From: Pseudomonadota bacterium
Lineage (GTDB): Bacteria > Myxococcota_A > Polyangia > GCA-2747355
Assembly: GCA_016711215.1 (NCBI GenBank)
Contig: JADJTL010000003.1
Coordinates: 620,001-684,000 of the forward strand
Reading direction: 5' to 3'
DNA: 64,000 nt
Positions 35,248-44,092 of the stretch are shown in pieces. A program made the position numbers and the translations under genes. The notes below the pieces were generated by a model that saw only the letters and a program-made list of their open reading frames with translations, ran no database searches and was not told where the DNA came from. Numbering within the stretch: position 1 is the stretch's first letter; the number at the start of each line of letters is the position of its first letter.

Positions 35248-36410
35248 TGGTGCCGCTGATCTACAACCTGCGCTCGCTGCGCGCGCGCCGCGCCACCAGC
35301 GCCTTCACGGTGCTCGGCCTCGCCCTCGTCGTCTTCGTGCTGGCGGCGGCGCTGATGCTGGTGCAGGGCATCGAGCGCACCTTTCGCGCCGGTGGCAGCG
35401 ATGACAGCGTCGTGGTGCTGCGCAAGGGCAGCGACGGCGAGCTGGCGAGCTACTTCGACCAGCAGCATCTGGGGCTGCTGCTCTCCGCGCCGGGCGTCGC
35501 GGCGGGCGGCGACGGCCCCGTCGCGCATGGCGAGGTGATGCTGGTGATCCTGCTCGAGAAGCCCGGCGGACCCTACGTCGCCAATGTGCGGCTGCGCGGG
35601 GTGCCAGCGGCGGCGCTGCACTTCCACCGCGCCTGGCGGATCGTCGCCGGTCGCCCGCCACGGCCGGGCACCGCCGAGGTGGCGATCGGCCAGCGCCTGG
35701 TCGGACGCTTCAAGGGGCTGCAGCTCGGCCAGCGCTTCGAGCTGAAGAAGAATCGCCCCGTCCAGGTGGTCGGCGTCTTCGCCGCGGGCGGCGCCTCCTT
35801 CGAGTCGGAGATCTGGGGCGACCTCGACGTCGTGCGCGACGCCTTTGGACGCGAGGCGACCTTCTCGCTCGCCCGCGTACGGCTCACGTCGCCCAGCCAA
35901 TTCGCTGGCTTCAAGGCCGCGGTGGAGAGCGACCAGCGCCTGCAGCTCGAGGCGCTCCGCGAGGCCGATTACTACGCCAAGCAGTCCGAGGGCACGGCCG
36001 CGTTCATCGGCGGGCTCGGCGTGGTGATCGCGCTCTTCTTTGCGCTCGGCGCGATGATCGGCGCCACGATCACCATGCACGCCGCCGTGGCCCAGCGACG
36101 GCGCGAGATCGGCACGCTGCGCGCCCTCGGCTTCAGCCGCAGCGCGGTGCTGCTCTCCTTTCTGCTCGAGTCGACGGTGCTGGCGCTGGTCGGCGGGGCG
36201 CTCGGCGTGGGCGGGGCCTTGTTGCTCAGCCTCGCCGAGCTGCCACTGATGGACTTCTCCGGCTGGAGCGAGATGATCTTCCGCTTCGTGCCCACGCCGA
36301 CGATCATCGGCACCGCCCTGCTCTTCGGCTGCGGCATGGGCCTGCTGGGCGGCCTCTGGCCCGCGCTGCGCGCCGCACGCACGGTGGCCGCCGAGGCGAT
36401 CCGCGCCTGA
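35247..36410 (+). CDS. FtsX/MacB-type ABC permease 2
   Basis: The ATG shares a base with the previous stop (TGATG). The 387-residue product has the same four-helix plan: TM1 about 17-38, a periplasmic domain to about 240, and three helices with the signature AQRRREIGTLRALGFSRSAVL. With the previous permease it forms the membrane part of an adaptor-ATPase-permease exporter like MacAB or DevBCA. The four genes are fully coupled by overlaps, so they are made in fixed proportion. Confidence 0.93.
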   Translation: MVPLIYNLRSLRARRATSAFTVLGLALVVFVLAAALMLVQGIERTFRAGGSDDSVVVLRKGSDGELASYFDQQHLGLLLSAPGVAAGGDGPVAHGEVMLVILLEKPGGPYVANVRLRGVPAAALHFHRAWRIVAGRPPRPGTAEVAIGQRLVGRFKGLQLGQRFELKKNRPVQVVGVFAAGGASFESEIWGDLDVVRDAFGREATFSLARVRLTSPSQFAGFKAAVESDQRLQLEALREADYYAKQSEGTAAFIGGLGVVIALFFALGAMIGATITMHAAVAQRRREIGTLRALGFSRSAVLLSFLLESTVLALVGGALGVGGALLLSLAELPLMDFSGWSEMIFRFVPTPTIIGTALLFGCGMGLLGGLWPALRAARTVAAEAIRA

Positions 36411-36428
36411 GGCGCGGGGGGCCGACAG

Positions 36429-36465
36429 GCCTAGGCTGCTAAGGGCGTGAACAGACGCGCTAGGC
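36429..36465. terminator. Possible bidirectional hairpin terminator
   Basis: GCCTAG (36429-36434) pairs with CTAGGC (36460-36465), enclosing GCGT/ACGC (36445-36448, 36455-36458), between the convergent permease and zinc-ribbon genes. There is no clear U-tract. Confidence 0.35.
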
Positions 36466-36903
36466 GTCTTCAAGCGGCGGGAGGGCCTGGGCCATCACCC
36501 GGCGCTTGCCGACGAAGGCGACCTGGATCTTCTGCGGGCTGATCTGCAGCTCGACGACGCCCTCGCCGAAGGTCGGGTGCAGGAGGCGGTCGCCGACGGC
36601 GAAGGTCTCCTGGAGTCGATAGGTGCGCAGCGGCTTGCTGCGATCGACCGTCGGCAGCGGAGCCTCTGCGCTCACTCGCCCTGAGGGTCGCCGCCCGGTG
36701 GCGCGGCTGCTGCGGCGCTCGCGCGCCGGCGCTGCCTTGGCCAGCCCACCCGGTGGCCGGTAGCCGTGCAGGCCACCGCACTGCTTGCACTGGACCTTGG
36801 CCACCCGCACCCCCACCTTGGCCACGACAACATGCCAGACGTCGCCGCACTTGCCACAGATCGACTCGATATCCGCTCCGACGTTGCCCACGTTCACATC
36901 CAT
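36460..36903 (-). CDS. Zinc-ribbon plus Tudor-like (UvrD C-terminal-type) small protein
   Basis: The 147-residue soluble protein begins with a zinc ribbon, CGKCGDVWHVVVAK and VQCKQCGG (CX2C...CX2C, residues about 16-45), followed by a basic Arg/Ser-rich linker and a C-terminal small beta domain, FAVGDRLLHPTFGEGVVELQ, of the type at the end of UvrD/PcrA helicases that contacts RNA polymerase. Similar two-part proteins are conserved in myxobacteria. A role in binding nucleic acid or polymerase is inferred. Confidence 0.75.
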   Translation of the reverse strand: MDVNVGNVGADIESICGKCGDVWHVVVAKVGVRVAKVQCKQCGGLHGYRPPGGLAKAAPARERRSSRATGRRPSGRVSAEAPLPTVDRSKPLRTYRLQETFAVGDRLLHPTFGEGVVELQISPQKIQVAFVGKRRVMAQALPPLEDA

Positions 36904-37192
36904 TGCCCGCGGAGAGGCTGCCCCGCGTAGTCAGATCGCCCACGGCGCGGACGCCCGTGTCCGCACCCCGTCTCGCCGAGCCCAGCCTTCGCGCATGCTC
37001 CGCCGAGCGGGCGCGGATGATAGACGATGGAGCGCGCGGCTGCTAAGCGATTGCTGTTGATTTGCGAGCCACCATGCCCGAACGTTGCGCCGCGGCGCGG
37101 GCGCATCGCCCAGGCCGCCCCGAGCGAGCGCGGCGCTTGCCCTGCGCCCTTCAAAAACCTCGCTCAATAGCCAACAGGAGAGCATCCGCGCC

Positions 37193-38815
37193 ATGCGACT
37201 CAGAGCGCCAAGCATCGTCCTCGGGATCGTCCTCGCGCTTGGCCTCGGCGCTACGGCCTGCGCACCGCTGCGGGCGAAGGCAGGACCGGCGCCGACGGCG
37301 ACGCGGCCAGCGCCGCGCCTCGTCGTCCTGGTGGTGATCGATCAGCTGCCGAGCTGGGCCTTCGAGGCGCACGCGCCGCTCGCGCGCCTGGGCCTGCGCC
37401 AACTGCTCGACCAGGGCGTCGTCTTCCCGCGCGTGCGCTTCCCCTACGCCGCCACGCTGACGGCGCCGGGACATGCTGCGCTGGTCACCGGGGCAGCGCC
37501 GGCCCAGAGTGGCATCGTCGGCAACCGCCAGCTGGATCGGCAGCGCGACGTCCTCGTGCCAGTCACCCTGGATCCCCGCGCTCCCGTCCTCGGCGACGCG
37601 GCGGCGGGTGGGGTCTCTCCGCACGCGCTGCGCGTTGCGACGGTCGGCGACGCGCTGAGCGCGCAGGGCGGCAGGGTCGTGTCGCTCAGCGTCAAGGATC
37701 GCGCCGCCGTGATGATGGGCGGCAAGCGGCCGACGCTGGCGCTCTGGTACGACGCCAACACCGGGACGATGACCTCGAGCCGCTACTATGTCTCCGCGCT
37801 GCCCCGCTGGGCGGCGACGCTGCCGCCGGCGAGCCACTGGCTCCCCTACCGTTGGGAGGCCCTGGACCGCGACCTGCTGCGGCGCTGGGGCGGCGAGGAC
37901 GATGCTCCCGACGAGCCCGCCGACCATCCCCTGGGCCGCGTCTTTCCGCATCTGCTCGCGGCCGGGCCGGCGGCCAACGCGCTCGTCGAGCGGACGCCGG
38001 TCGCCGATGAGCTGCTGCTCGAGGCCGCGCTGCGCGCCGTCGACGCGCTGGCGCGGGGACCTCGTCGAAGGACCGCAGACCTGCTGGCGATCAGCTTCTC
38101 GACCCACGACAAGGTCGGACACGCCTGGGGCCAGGAGTCGTGGGAGGCGCTGGACATCTTCTTGCGCCTCGACGTGCTGCTGGGACGGCTGCTGGCGCGG
38201 CTCGACCGTCGCTACGGCGCCGGTCGATACAGCGTCCTGCTGACCAGCGACCACGGCGCGACGCGCGGCAGGGGCGGACGCGGGCCCCAGCGGATCATGC
38301 CCGCCGCGATCATCGAGGCCGCAGGCAAGGCTGCCGAGGCGCGGCTGGGCGCGGGCCCCTGGATCGCCGCGGCCGAGGTGCCCTTCATCTACCTCGGCAA
38401 GGCTGCCCGCGCGCTGCCTGCCGCCGAGCGCGCCGCGCTCGTCGACGGCATCGCCGAGGGCCTCGCCGCGCTGCCCGGCGTCGCCTTCGCGCTGCCGAGC
38501 GCGAGCGTCCGTGGCGACTGCGAGGCGCGCGCCCCGGCGGCCGCCACCCAATGCCGCGCCGTGCATCCGGAGGTCGCAGGTGAGGTGCTCTTCGGGACGG
38601 AGGACCACGCCTTCGTCTCGGATGACCGCCAACAGACGACCTCGCACGGCTCGCTGAACGACGACGACGCGCTGGTGCCCGTGGTGATCATGGGGCCGTC
38701 GCTGGCGCCCGGACGTCGCCCGGCAGAGGTGTCGGCGCTGCGCGTCGCCTCGACGCTGGCCGAGCTGCTCGGCATCCAGCAAGCGATCGGCGGCCAGCGC
38801 TCGCTCTTTCGCTGA
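37193..38815 (+). CDS. PafA-like alkaline phosphatase-superfamily lipoprotein
   Basis: ATG 37193 follows AGGAG by about eleven nt. The 540-residue product has a lipoprotein signal (GIVLALGLGATAC, Cys23) and alkaline phosphatase superfamily motifs: VVIDQLPSW with metal Asp50, the Thr nucleophile region TLTAPGHAALVTG (Thr88/Thr90), SFSTHDKVGHAWG, LTSDHG and a late TSHGSLNDDD. A Thr nucleophile followed by GHA is typical of PafA-type calcium-dependent phosphatases. It probably releases phosphate from organic phosphoesters in the periplasm or outer membrane. No phosphate-box-like element was identified upstream. Confidence 0.88.
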   Translation: MRLRAPSIVLGIVLALGLGATACAPLRAKAGPAPTATRPAPRLVVLVVIDQLPSWAFEAHAPLARLGLRQLLDQGVVFPRVRFPYAATLTAPGHAALVTGAAPAQSGIVGNRQLDRQRDVLVPVTLDPRAPVLGDAAAGGVSPHALRVATVGDALSAQGGRVVSLSVKDRAAVMMGGKRPTLALWYDANTGTMTSSRYYVSALPRWAATLPPASHWLPYRWEALDRDLLRRWGGEDDAPDEPADHPLGRVFPHLLAAGPAANALVERTPVADELLLEAALRAVDALARGPRRRTADLLAISFSTHDKVGHAWGQESWEALDIFLRLDVLLGRLLARLDRRYGAGRYSVLLTSDHGATRGRGGRGPQRIMPAAIIEAAGKAAEARLGAGPWIAAAEVPFIYLGKAARALPAAERAALVDGIAEGLAALPGVAFALPSASVRGDCEARAPAAATQCRAVHPEVAGEVLFGTEDHAFVSDDRQQTTSHGSLNDDDALVPVVIMGPSLAPGRRPAEVSALRVASTLAELLGIQQAIGGQRSLFR

Positions 38816-38926
38816 GCGCGGGGGCTGCGGGGCCGCGCGCGGCGCCCCGGTCCGGGTCGGCGCGGGCGAGCCGCTTGCGTGGCGACCGCGTCAGACGCTA
38901 TGAGTCGGCGCGGGGAGGCAGTGCAC

Positions 38927-40477
38927 GTGAGCCAGAGCGATTCCAACAAGCATAGGCCAGCGGGCGGCGGCGGCCGCGCGACGGCGGGTGGTCCAGCCAA
39001 GGGCGGCCAGAGCGACAAGATCACGACCCGCGCCGAGGACTTCGCGACCTGGTACCAGGACGTGATCCGCCAGGGCGACCTGGCCGAGGCGGCCGAGGTG
39101 GTCAAGGGCGCGATGGTGATCAAGCCGCACGGCTATGCGATCTGGGAGAAGATCCAGGCCGACCTCGATCGCCGCTTCAAGGCGACCGGGCATAAGAACG
39201 CCTACTTCCCGCTGCTGATCCCCGAGAGCTTCCTGCGCAAGGAGGCCGAGCACGTCGAGGGCTTCTCGCCCGAGCTGGCGGTGGTGACGATCGGCGGCGG
39301 CAAGACCCTCGAGGAGCCCTACGTCATCCGGCCGACCTCGGAGACGATCATCGGCCACTTCTTCGCGCGCTGGATCGAGAGCTGGCGCGATCTGCCGCTG
39401 CTCATCAACCAGTGGGCCAACGTCGTGCGCTGGGAGCTGCGCACGCGGATGTTCCTGCGCACGACCGAGTTTCTCTGGCAGGAGGGCCACACTGCGCACG
39501 CCACGGCCGAGGAGGCGCGCGCCGAGACGCTGCGGATGCTCGGCGTCTACGCCGACTTCGCCGAGAGCGTGATGGCGATGCCCGTGATCCAGGGCCGCAA
39601 GACGCAGGCCGAGAAGTTCGCCGGCGCGGTGCATAGCTTCGCGATCGAGGCGATGATGCAGAACGGCCTGGCGCTGCAGGCGGGCACCAGCCACGACCTG
39701 GGGCAGAACTTCGGCAAGGCCTTCAACGTGCGCTTCCAGAACAAGGACAAGGAGCTCGAGTACGTCTGGCAGACGAGCTGGGGCGTCAGCACGCGCCTGA
39801 TCGGCGGCCTGATCATGTCGCACTCAGACGACCAGGGCCTGGTGCTGCCGCCGCGCCTAGCGCCGATCCACGTGGCGATCGTGCCGATCTACCGCAGCGA
39901 GGAAGAGCGCAGCGCGGTGCTCGAGCAAGCGCAGCGGCTGGCCACGGAGCTGCGCGCCCAGCGCCTCGCGGGCCAGCCACTGAGCGTCGAGCTCGACGAC
40001 CGCGAGGGCTACAAGCCCGGCTTCAAGTACTTTCACTGGGAGCAGCGCGGCGTGCCGCTGCGCATCGAGCTCGGTCCCCGCGACCTGGCCGCCGGCCAGG
40101 CCGTCTGCAAGCGCCGCGACGCGGCCGCCAAGCAAACGCTGCCGCTGGCGGGGCTGCCCGAGCGCGTGCTCGGCGAGCTCGAGGCGATGCAGCGCGAGCT
40201 GCTCGAGCGCGCGCGCCAGCGACTGCTCGACAACACGGTGCTGGCCAACAGCCTCGACGAGCTGCGGGCGATCCTCGAGCCGGCCAGCGCCGAGCAGGGC
40301 GGCGGCAAGTTCGTGATGGTCCACGTCAAGGACGACGCCGCCTGTGATGCCAAGATCAAGGAGCTGAAGGCCAGCGTCCGCTGCCTACCCCTGGTCGACG
40401 CCCACGACGGCCCCGGCAGGTGCATCATCACCGGCGAGCCGGTCGCCCAGCGCGCGGTGGTGGCCAAGGCCTATTGA
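38927..40477 (+). CDS. proS: Prolyl-tRNA synthetase, archaeal/eukaryal type (ProS type 3)
   Basis: GTG 38927 is preferred because GGGGAGG ends eight nt upstream; GTG 38921 and an in-frame GTG at 38879 are alternatives. The 516-residue enzyme lacks the editing insertion of bacterial ProRS and has class II motif 2 (RTTEFLWQEGHTAHAT), motif 3 (GVSTRLIGGLIMSHSDDQG), an anticodon-binding domain (VAIVPIYRSEEE) and the C-terminal zinc/YxxxxF-like extension ending in VVAKAY. It joins proline to tRNA-Pro. The first about 30 residues are low-complexity Gly/Ala and may be partly an overestimate of the start. Confidence 0.93.
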   Translation: MSQSDSNKHRPAGGGGRATAGGPAKGGQSDKITTRAEDFATWYQDVIRQGDLAEAAEVVKGAMVIKPHGYAIWEKIQADLDRRFKATGHKNAYFPLLIPESFLRKEAEHVEGFSPELAVVTIGGGKTLEEPYVIRPTSETIIGHFFARWIESWRDLPLLINQWANVVRWELRTRMFLRTTEFLWQEGHTAHATAEEARAETLRMLGVYADFAESVMAMPVIQGRKTQAEKFAGAVHSFAIEAMMQNGLALQAGTSHDLGQNFGKAFNVRFQNKDKELEYVWQTSWGVSTRLIGGLIMSHSDDQGLVLPPRLAPIHVAIVPIYRSEEERSAVLEQAQRLATELRAQRLAGQPLSVELDDREGYKPGFKYFHWEQRGVPLRIELGPRDLAAGQAVCKRRDAAAKQTLPLAGLPERVLGELEAMQRELLERARQRLLDNTVLANSLDELRAILEPASAEQGGGKFVMVHVKDDAACDAKIKELKASVRCLPLVDAHDGPGRCIITGEPVAQRAVVAKAY

Positions 40478-40770
40478 GGGGCGCGCGAGCCGACGTAGTC
40501 CGCTGCAGACGCAACTGCTGGTGCTGCTGGCCGGGCCTCGCCACCTCTCGCGACGAGCTGATCGCGCAGCTCCTGCAGCTCTCCCTCCCCGACGGCTGCT
40601 AGGCAAGCGCCGGGGAGGGGCCTCGAAGCGCTTCGGCAAGGCGGTGGTGGGCATCGCTCCGCGGAGCGGGCGCGCGGGTGATCAGGGCTGCGGCTGCTGC
40701 ACGCGCAGGCTCGGGACCTCATCGCTGAGCCGATGGCGCTCCTTCGTCCACGCCCGCGCTTGGCCTCCGA

Positions 40771-42135
40771 CTACGATTGCGCCGCCGACGCCTCCGCCGC
40801 CACCACCGCCGCCTCCTCCTCCACGCCAAGCAGCCGGACCTGCTCGCGAAGCTGCTGGAGCTCCTTCTTCAGGGCGCGAGGCATTTCGTAGAACATCGCC
40901 TCGAGCATCAGCGGTGCTATCAGCGCGGCCTCGGCCGGCTTCAGCCTCGTCGCTCGCAAGACGAGTCCTTGGAGCATCGCCCGAAGGGCGCGCGGGGCGA
41001 TCTCCTCGATCACCTTGTTCATCCTGCGTTGCCCGCCACCGAAGCGATAGTGGGCCTTGAGGGCCTTGCCGGTGAGGGTCTGGGTGTGTGTGTCGTCTAG
41101 CCCTCGAAGCCTCGGCTCGAGCCAAACGGCGACCTCACACAGGCCCCTGCCGTCCCCGAGGAGCCGATCGAGGGTAGCCGTTCCGTTCGCGAGCTGATTC
41201 GTGAAGTGACCCTTGAGCTCTCCCTCGCGCGTCGCCTCGATGGCGCTCAAGACGCGATCCACGCCGAAGGCGTGCTGGGCGGCCTCCACCAGCGGCTGAC
41301 CGTGACCCTTTGGACTAAGGAAACGAGCGCCCGGACGATGGATCTCCACGGAGCCCAACTGATCCGCGGTGATTTTGCGGAACGCCGCTGCGACCCCCAG
41401 CGCCGCCGCGATCTTCGCCGGGTCTTGCGCCGCCACCGCGTCGACGAGGTGGCCGTCGAGCGCCTTATGGCTCTGCGCCACCGTTCGGCGCACGCCGACC
41501 GCATCCCGAAAGCGCAGGGCGCCCCAGCTTGAGTGGCCCAGGTCCCCGGCCTGGGAAGCATAGCTCCAGAGCGCGTCCAGAAAGCGCTCGCCAGGGCGAT
41601 CCACCTCGGATTCCGCCGCCTGGGATCCTTTGGACGCCCCGCGAAGGGCCGCCGCGGCCGACCTCAGGTCGTTCTTCAGCACCGGCAGTGCGGCTCGGCC
41701 GGCGCGGGCGACGGTCTTCCACGCTGCGCGAGCCGCGGCCTGCGGGGTGGCCCCGTGGGCGACGAGTGCCGCGGCCAAGGCCTCCTCCGGGGCCACCGAG
41801 CGCTCCCCAGTGACCAAACCCGCGCGGCCTGAGCGGCGCAGCTCCTCCCCGGCGTTCTTCCGCACGACAAACCGAGCTCGCGCCTGGGCAAGGCCACCAG
41901 CAGCGCGCGTGACCAGCCCCGTGACCAACCTGCTGACTTGTGTGGACACTGGAGTTCGAGTGCCCGTGGTGGAGGCGCCGAGCACGGCTGCTGCCGGCGC
42001 CGCGCCCCAGGCGGGCGAGGCGGCGAGGAGTGCGAGCGCCAGGGCAGCGCCGGCTGCCGTGAAGGCCCTGCGCTGGCGGATGAGCTGGCCGATCGGCGGG
42101 CGATGGGCGGGGGCGATTCGGTTGCGTGTCGCCAT
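40771..42135 (-). CDS. Exported Ala-rich protein of unknown function (454 aa)
   Basis: ATG 42135 follows AGGAGG by five nt. A signal peptide (FTAAGAALALALLAASPAWGA) precedes about 410 residues of mostly helical, Ala/Arg/Leu-rich sequence without cysteine motifs. A helical C-terminus (EMPRALKKELQQLREQVRLL) could form a coiled coil. No family was recognised. It is 101 bp downstream of the 562-aa exported gene on the same strand, so the two are probably one transcription unit driven by the sigma-54 element at 44021. Codon use is looser than in neighbouring housekeeping genes. Past its stop, another frame on the same strand stays open with coding-like codons to 40682, so the C-terminus may be affected by a frameshift. 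Confidence 0.7.
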   Translation of the reverse strand: MATRNRIAPAHRPPIGQLIRQRRAFTAAGAALALALLAASPAWGAAPAAAVLGASTTGTRTPVSTQVSRLVTGLVTRAAGGLAQARARFVVRKNAGEELRRSGRAGLVTGERSVAPEEALAAALVAHGATPQAAARAAWKTVARAGRAALPVLKNDLRSAAAALRGASKGSQAAESEVDRPGERFLDALWSYASQAGDLGHSSWGALRFRDAVGVRRTVAQSHKALDGHLVDAVAAQDPAKIAAALGVAAAFRKITADQLGSVEIHRPGARFLSPKGHGQPLVEAAQHAFGVDRVLSAIEATREGELKGHFTNQLANGTATLDRLLGDGRGLCEVAVWLEPRLRGLDDTHTQTLTGKALKAHYRFGGGQRRMNKVIEEIAPRALRAMLQGLVLRATRLKPAEAALIAPLMLEAMFYEMPRALKKELQQLREQVRLLGVEEEAAVVAAEASAAQS

Positions 42136-42236
42136 GGCGACCTCCTGCGTTGACGCGCTCGGCGGCGCGGTGCCTTCGATTGCTCTTGCGACTGGTCTAC
42201 TTGGCATTGGGGGCTCAGGCGCTCCGCTGCCGCCGG

Positions 42237-43925
42237 CTAGGCGGCCTCGGGCAGGCGATGGTCGTCAACATCGAAGCCGGGATGACCGTTGGTCCCTTTC
42301 GGGGCGTCGGCCGGCGCCTCGTCGGGGAACTTGGCCTCCACCGCAGGCGCCCGCGCTGCACCCGGCGCGTACTGGCGCTCCATGCTTGACGGGAACGCGC
42401 GCCGCGGAGGGCTGCTGAAGTGGTTCTCGTTGGCCGCCGGCGCGTTGGGATCGAGGTTGTAGTAGGACAGCGTCGCCCGATGGGCGGCCGCGGCCTCGTC
42501 CTTCCGGCGGTCAGCCGCGCGGAGCCACGCGCCGTTGAGGCCCGCCCGCAGGCCCTGGACGCGATTGGCGACGAATTGTCCCGTGGCCCCGCCGGCGAAC
42601 ACGCCGCCGGCGACCATCCCGACCTGCGTCCAGGCGGCCAGCGCCGTGCTCCCCTGGATCAGCAAGGGCAGCGTCGCGAGCCCGACGCCGGTGACGCTGA
42701 GCATCACGGCGCCCAGCGCCAGCGCCCCCGCGCCCATCGTCACCCAATGCGTTTTCTTCGTCTCGAACTGGGCCTGATTCGCGGCCGCGACCTCGGCACG
42801 GTGCGCCCAGCGCTGATGCTTTTTCTCGGCCTTGACGGCCCCGCGGAGATGCGCCTTCTCGGCACCGATCTCGCCGCTCGAGCGCACGGCGATCCGAAGG
42901 ACGCCATCGCTATCTCGAATGAGCTCCCTACCGCTGGAGCCCATCGTCCGCAGGAAGGTCTTGCGGATGCTCGCTTGTTGCTCGCGAAGCGGCCCGCGCG
43001 CCACTGGACCGATTCCCCGGGCTGCTGCGGCGCTAAGCTGCGCCTTATGGAGCGCCAGCAGATGCTGGTAGAAGCCATCGCGCCGGTCTCTCATCGCCTG
43101 AAGGATCGCCCCAGTGGCCGCCCCTGCACCCTGCTGCTCGATCACCGTACCCATATGCGACATGTTGAGGCTGCGGCCGACCACGCTGGGGCCAGTGTAG
43201 GCGCCGGCCGGCTGAAGGGCATGCACGCTGGGGTTCTGCGCTGCGCTGGCCGGGTCGTGCGACCAACGCGCGGCCGGCTGCCTGACGACCAGCTCGGGCG
43301 CGCCGACGCCCGACTCACGCAGCGCTCGCACCATGGCCGCCCGCACCGCCGGATTGGCCTCAGCCTCGACCAGCGCGTTGGCCTCGGCGCCCAGGGGGGC
43401 GGGCGGCGTGGCAGGCCGTGCCTCGGCCACCGGCGCCTCCGATGCGGGGGCGGCCTCCGCGGCCTCCGGCGCCTGGGCTTCGTCATGCTGAATTCGGGCC
43501 AGCCGGTCGTTCAGCACGCCGCTGAGCTGCCTGAAGGTCTTCGCGTCAAAGCTGGCGTGCTGCTCCTGCTCAGCCTGCAGGGCCTTCAGCAGCGAGTGGA
43601 GCTCCGTGTGGCTGACCTGCGGCGCGCCCCTCGCATCGGGTCGGGTGACCCGATGCAGCTCCTCGGTCAGCCCCTTCATGATCTCTCCGCGGCGCAAGGG
43701 GCGGGCCAGGTGGGCCGAGGCCCGCTGCATCAGTCCAGCCCGCGGACGATTCAGTCCCTGCAGGGCACCAAGGTAACCTCGAATGGGGGCGAGATGGGGA
43801 GCTTGAGCCGCCGGCGCCGCCGGCTCGGCCCAGGCGCCCGGCGTCCCCGCGACCAGCAGGGTCCCCGCGAGCAGGGTGACGGCGAAAAAGGCGACATAAC
43901 GGCGCGACCTGGCTTCTCTGCGCAT
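42237..43925 (-). CDS. Exported Ala-rich protein with hydrophobic C-terminal region, unknown function (562 aa)
   Basis: A signal peptide (YVAFFAVTLLAGTLLVAGTPGAWA) starts the 562-residue product. The N-half is helical and Ala/Glu-rich. At about 405-470 there are two or three hydrophobic helices (MGAGALALGAVMLSVTGVGL, LLIQGSTALAAWTQVGMVAG) with a Gly-rich GGVFAGGATGQ stretch, which could insert into a membrane, followed by a Pro/Ala tail. No family was recognised. The leader contains a sigma-54 promoter (44021-44037) and three 16-bp repeats. An exported protein with late hydrophobic hairpins could be a pore-former or translocator, but that is speculation. Confidence 0.75.
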   Translation of the reverse strand: MRREARSRRYVAFFAVTLLAGTLLVAGTPGAWAEPAAPAAQAPHLAPIRGYLGALQGLNRPRAGLMQRASAHLARPLRRGEIMKGLTEELHRVTRPDARGAPQVSHTELHSLLKALQAEQEQHASFDAKTFRQLSGVLNDRLARIQHDEAQAPEAAEAAPASEAPVAEARPATPPAPLGAEANALVEAEANPAVRAAMVRALRESGVGAPELVVRQPAARWSHDPASAAQNPSVHALQPAGAYTGPSVVGRSLNMSHMGTVIEQQGAGAATGAILQAMRDRRDGFYQHLLALHKAQLSAAAARGIGPVARGPLREQQASIRKTFLRTMGSSGRELIRDSDGVLRIAVRSSGEIGAEKAHLRGAVKAEKKHQRWAHRAEVAAANQAQFETKKTHWVTMGAGALALGAVMLSVTGVGLATLPLLIQGSTALAAWTQVGMVAGGVFAGGATGQFVANRVQGLRAGLNGAWLRAADRRKDEAAAAHRATLSYYNLDPNAPAANENHFSSPPRRAFPSSMERQYAPGAARAPAVEAKFPDEAPADAPKGTNGHPGFDVDDHRLPEAA

Positions 43926-43954
43926 GGCTTCGACCTATTTTCCCCTTGTCTCCG

Positions 43955-44002
43955 CTGGCGGAGACCTGTCCTGGCGGAAACCTGCCCTTGCGGAAACCTG
44001 CC
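43955..44002. repeat. 16-bp tandem repeat, three copies, in the leader of the 562-aa gene
   Basis: CTGGCGGAGACCTGTC (43955-43970), CTGGCGGAAACCTGCC (43971-43986) and CTTGCGGAAACCTGCC (43987-44002) are three contiguous 16-bp units with one to three differences. They lie between the predicted sigma-54 start site and the gene start, so they should be transcribed. Confidence 0.95.
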
Positions 44003-44020
44003 TGACCTGTGAGCGGATAA

Positions 44021-44037
44021 AAGCAAAGCTCGTGCCG
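44021..44037 (-). promoter_or_regulatory. Sigma-54 (-24/-12) promoter upstream of the 562-aa exported protein
   Basis: On the minus strand the sequence reads CGGCACGAGCTTTGCTT. The GG (44036-44035) and GC (44024-44023) are separated by exactly ten bases, and it matches TGGCACG-N4-TTGCTT at all but the first base. Transcription would start near 44011, giving a leader of about 86 nt before the ATG at 43925. Confidence 0.8.
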
Positions 44038-44092
44038 ATCGCAATGCCCCGCCACTCAAGAGGAAAATATCATCGTTCGGTTGGGCCGCCGG

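Noticed and set aside
37151..38782. Minus-strand open frame of 543 codons
   Set aside because: Antisense to the PafA-like phosphatase, whose catalytic motifs are intact.
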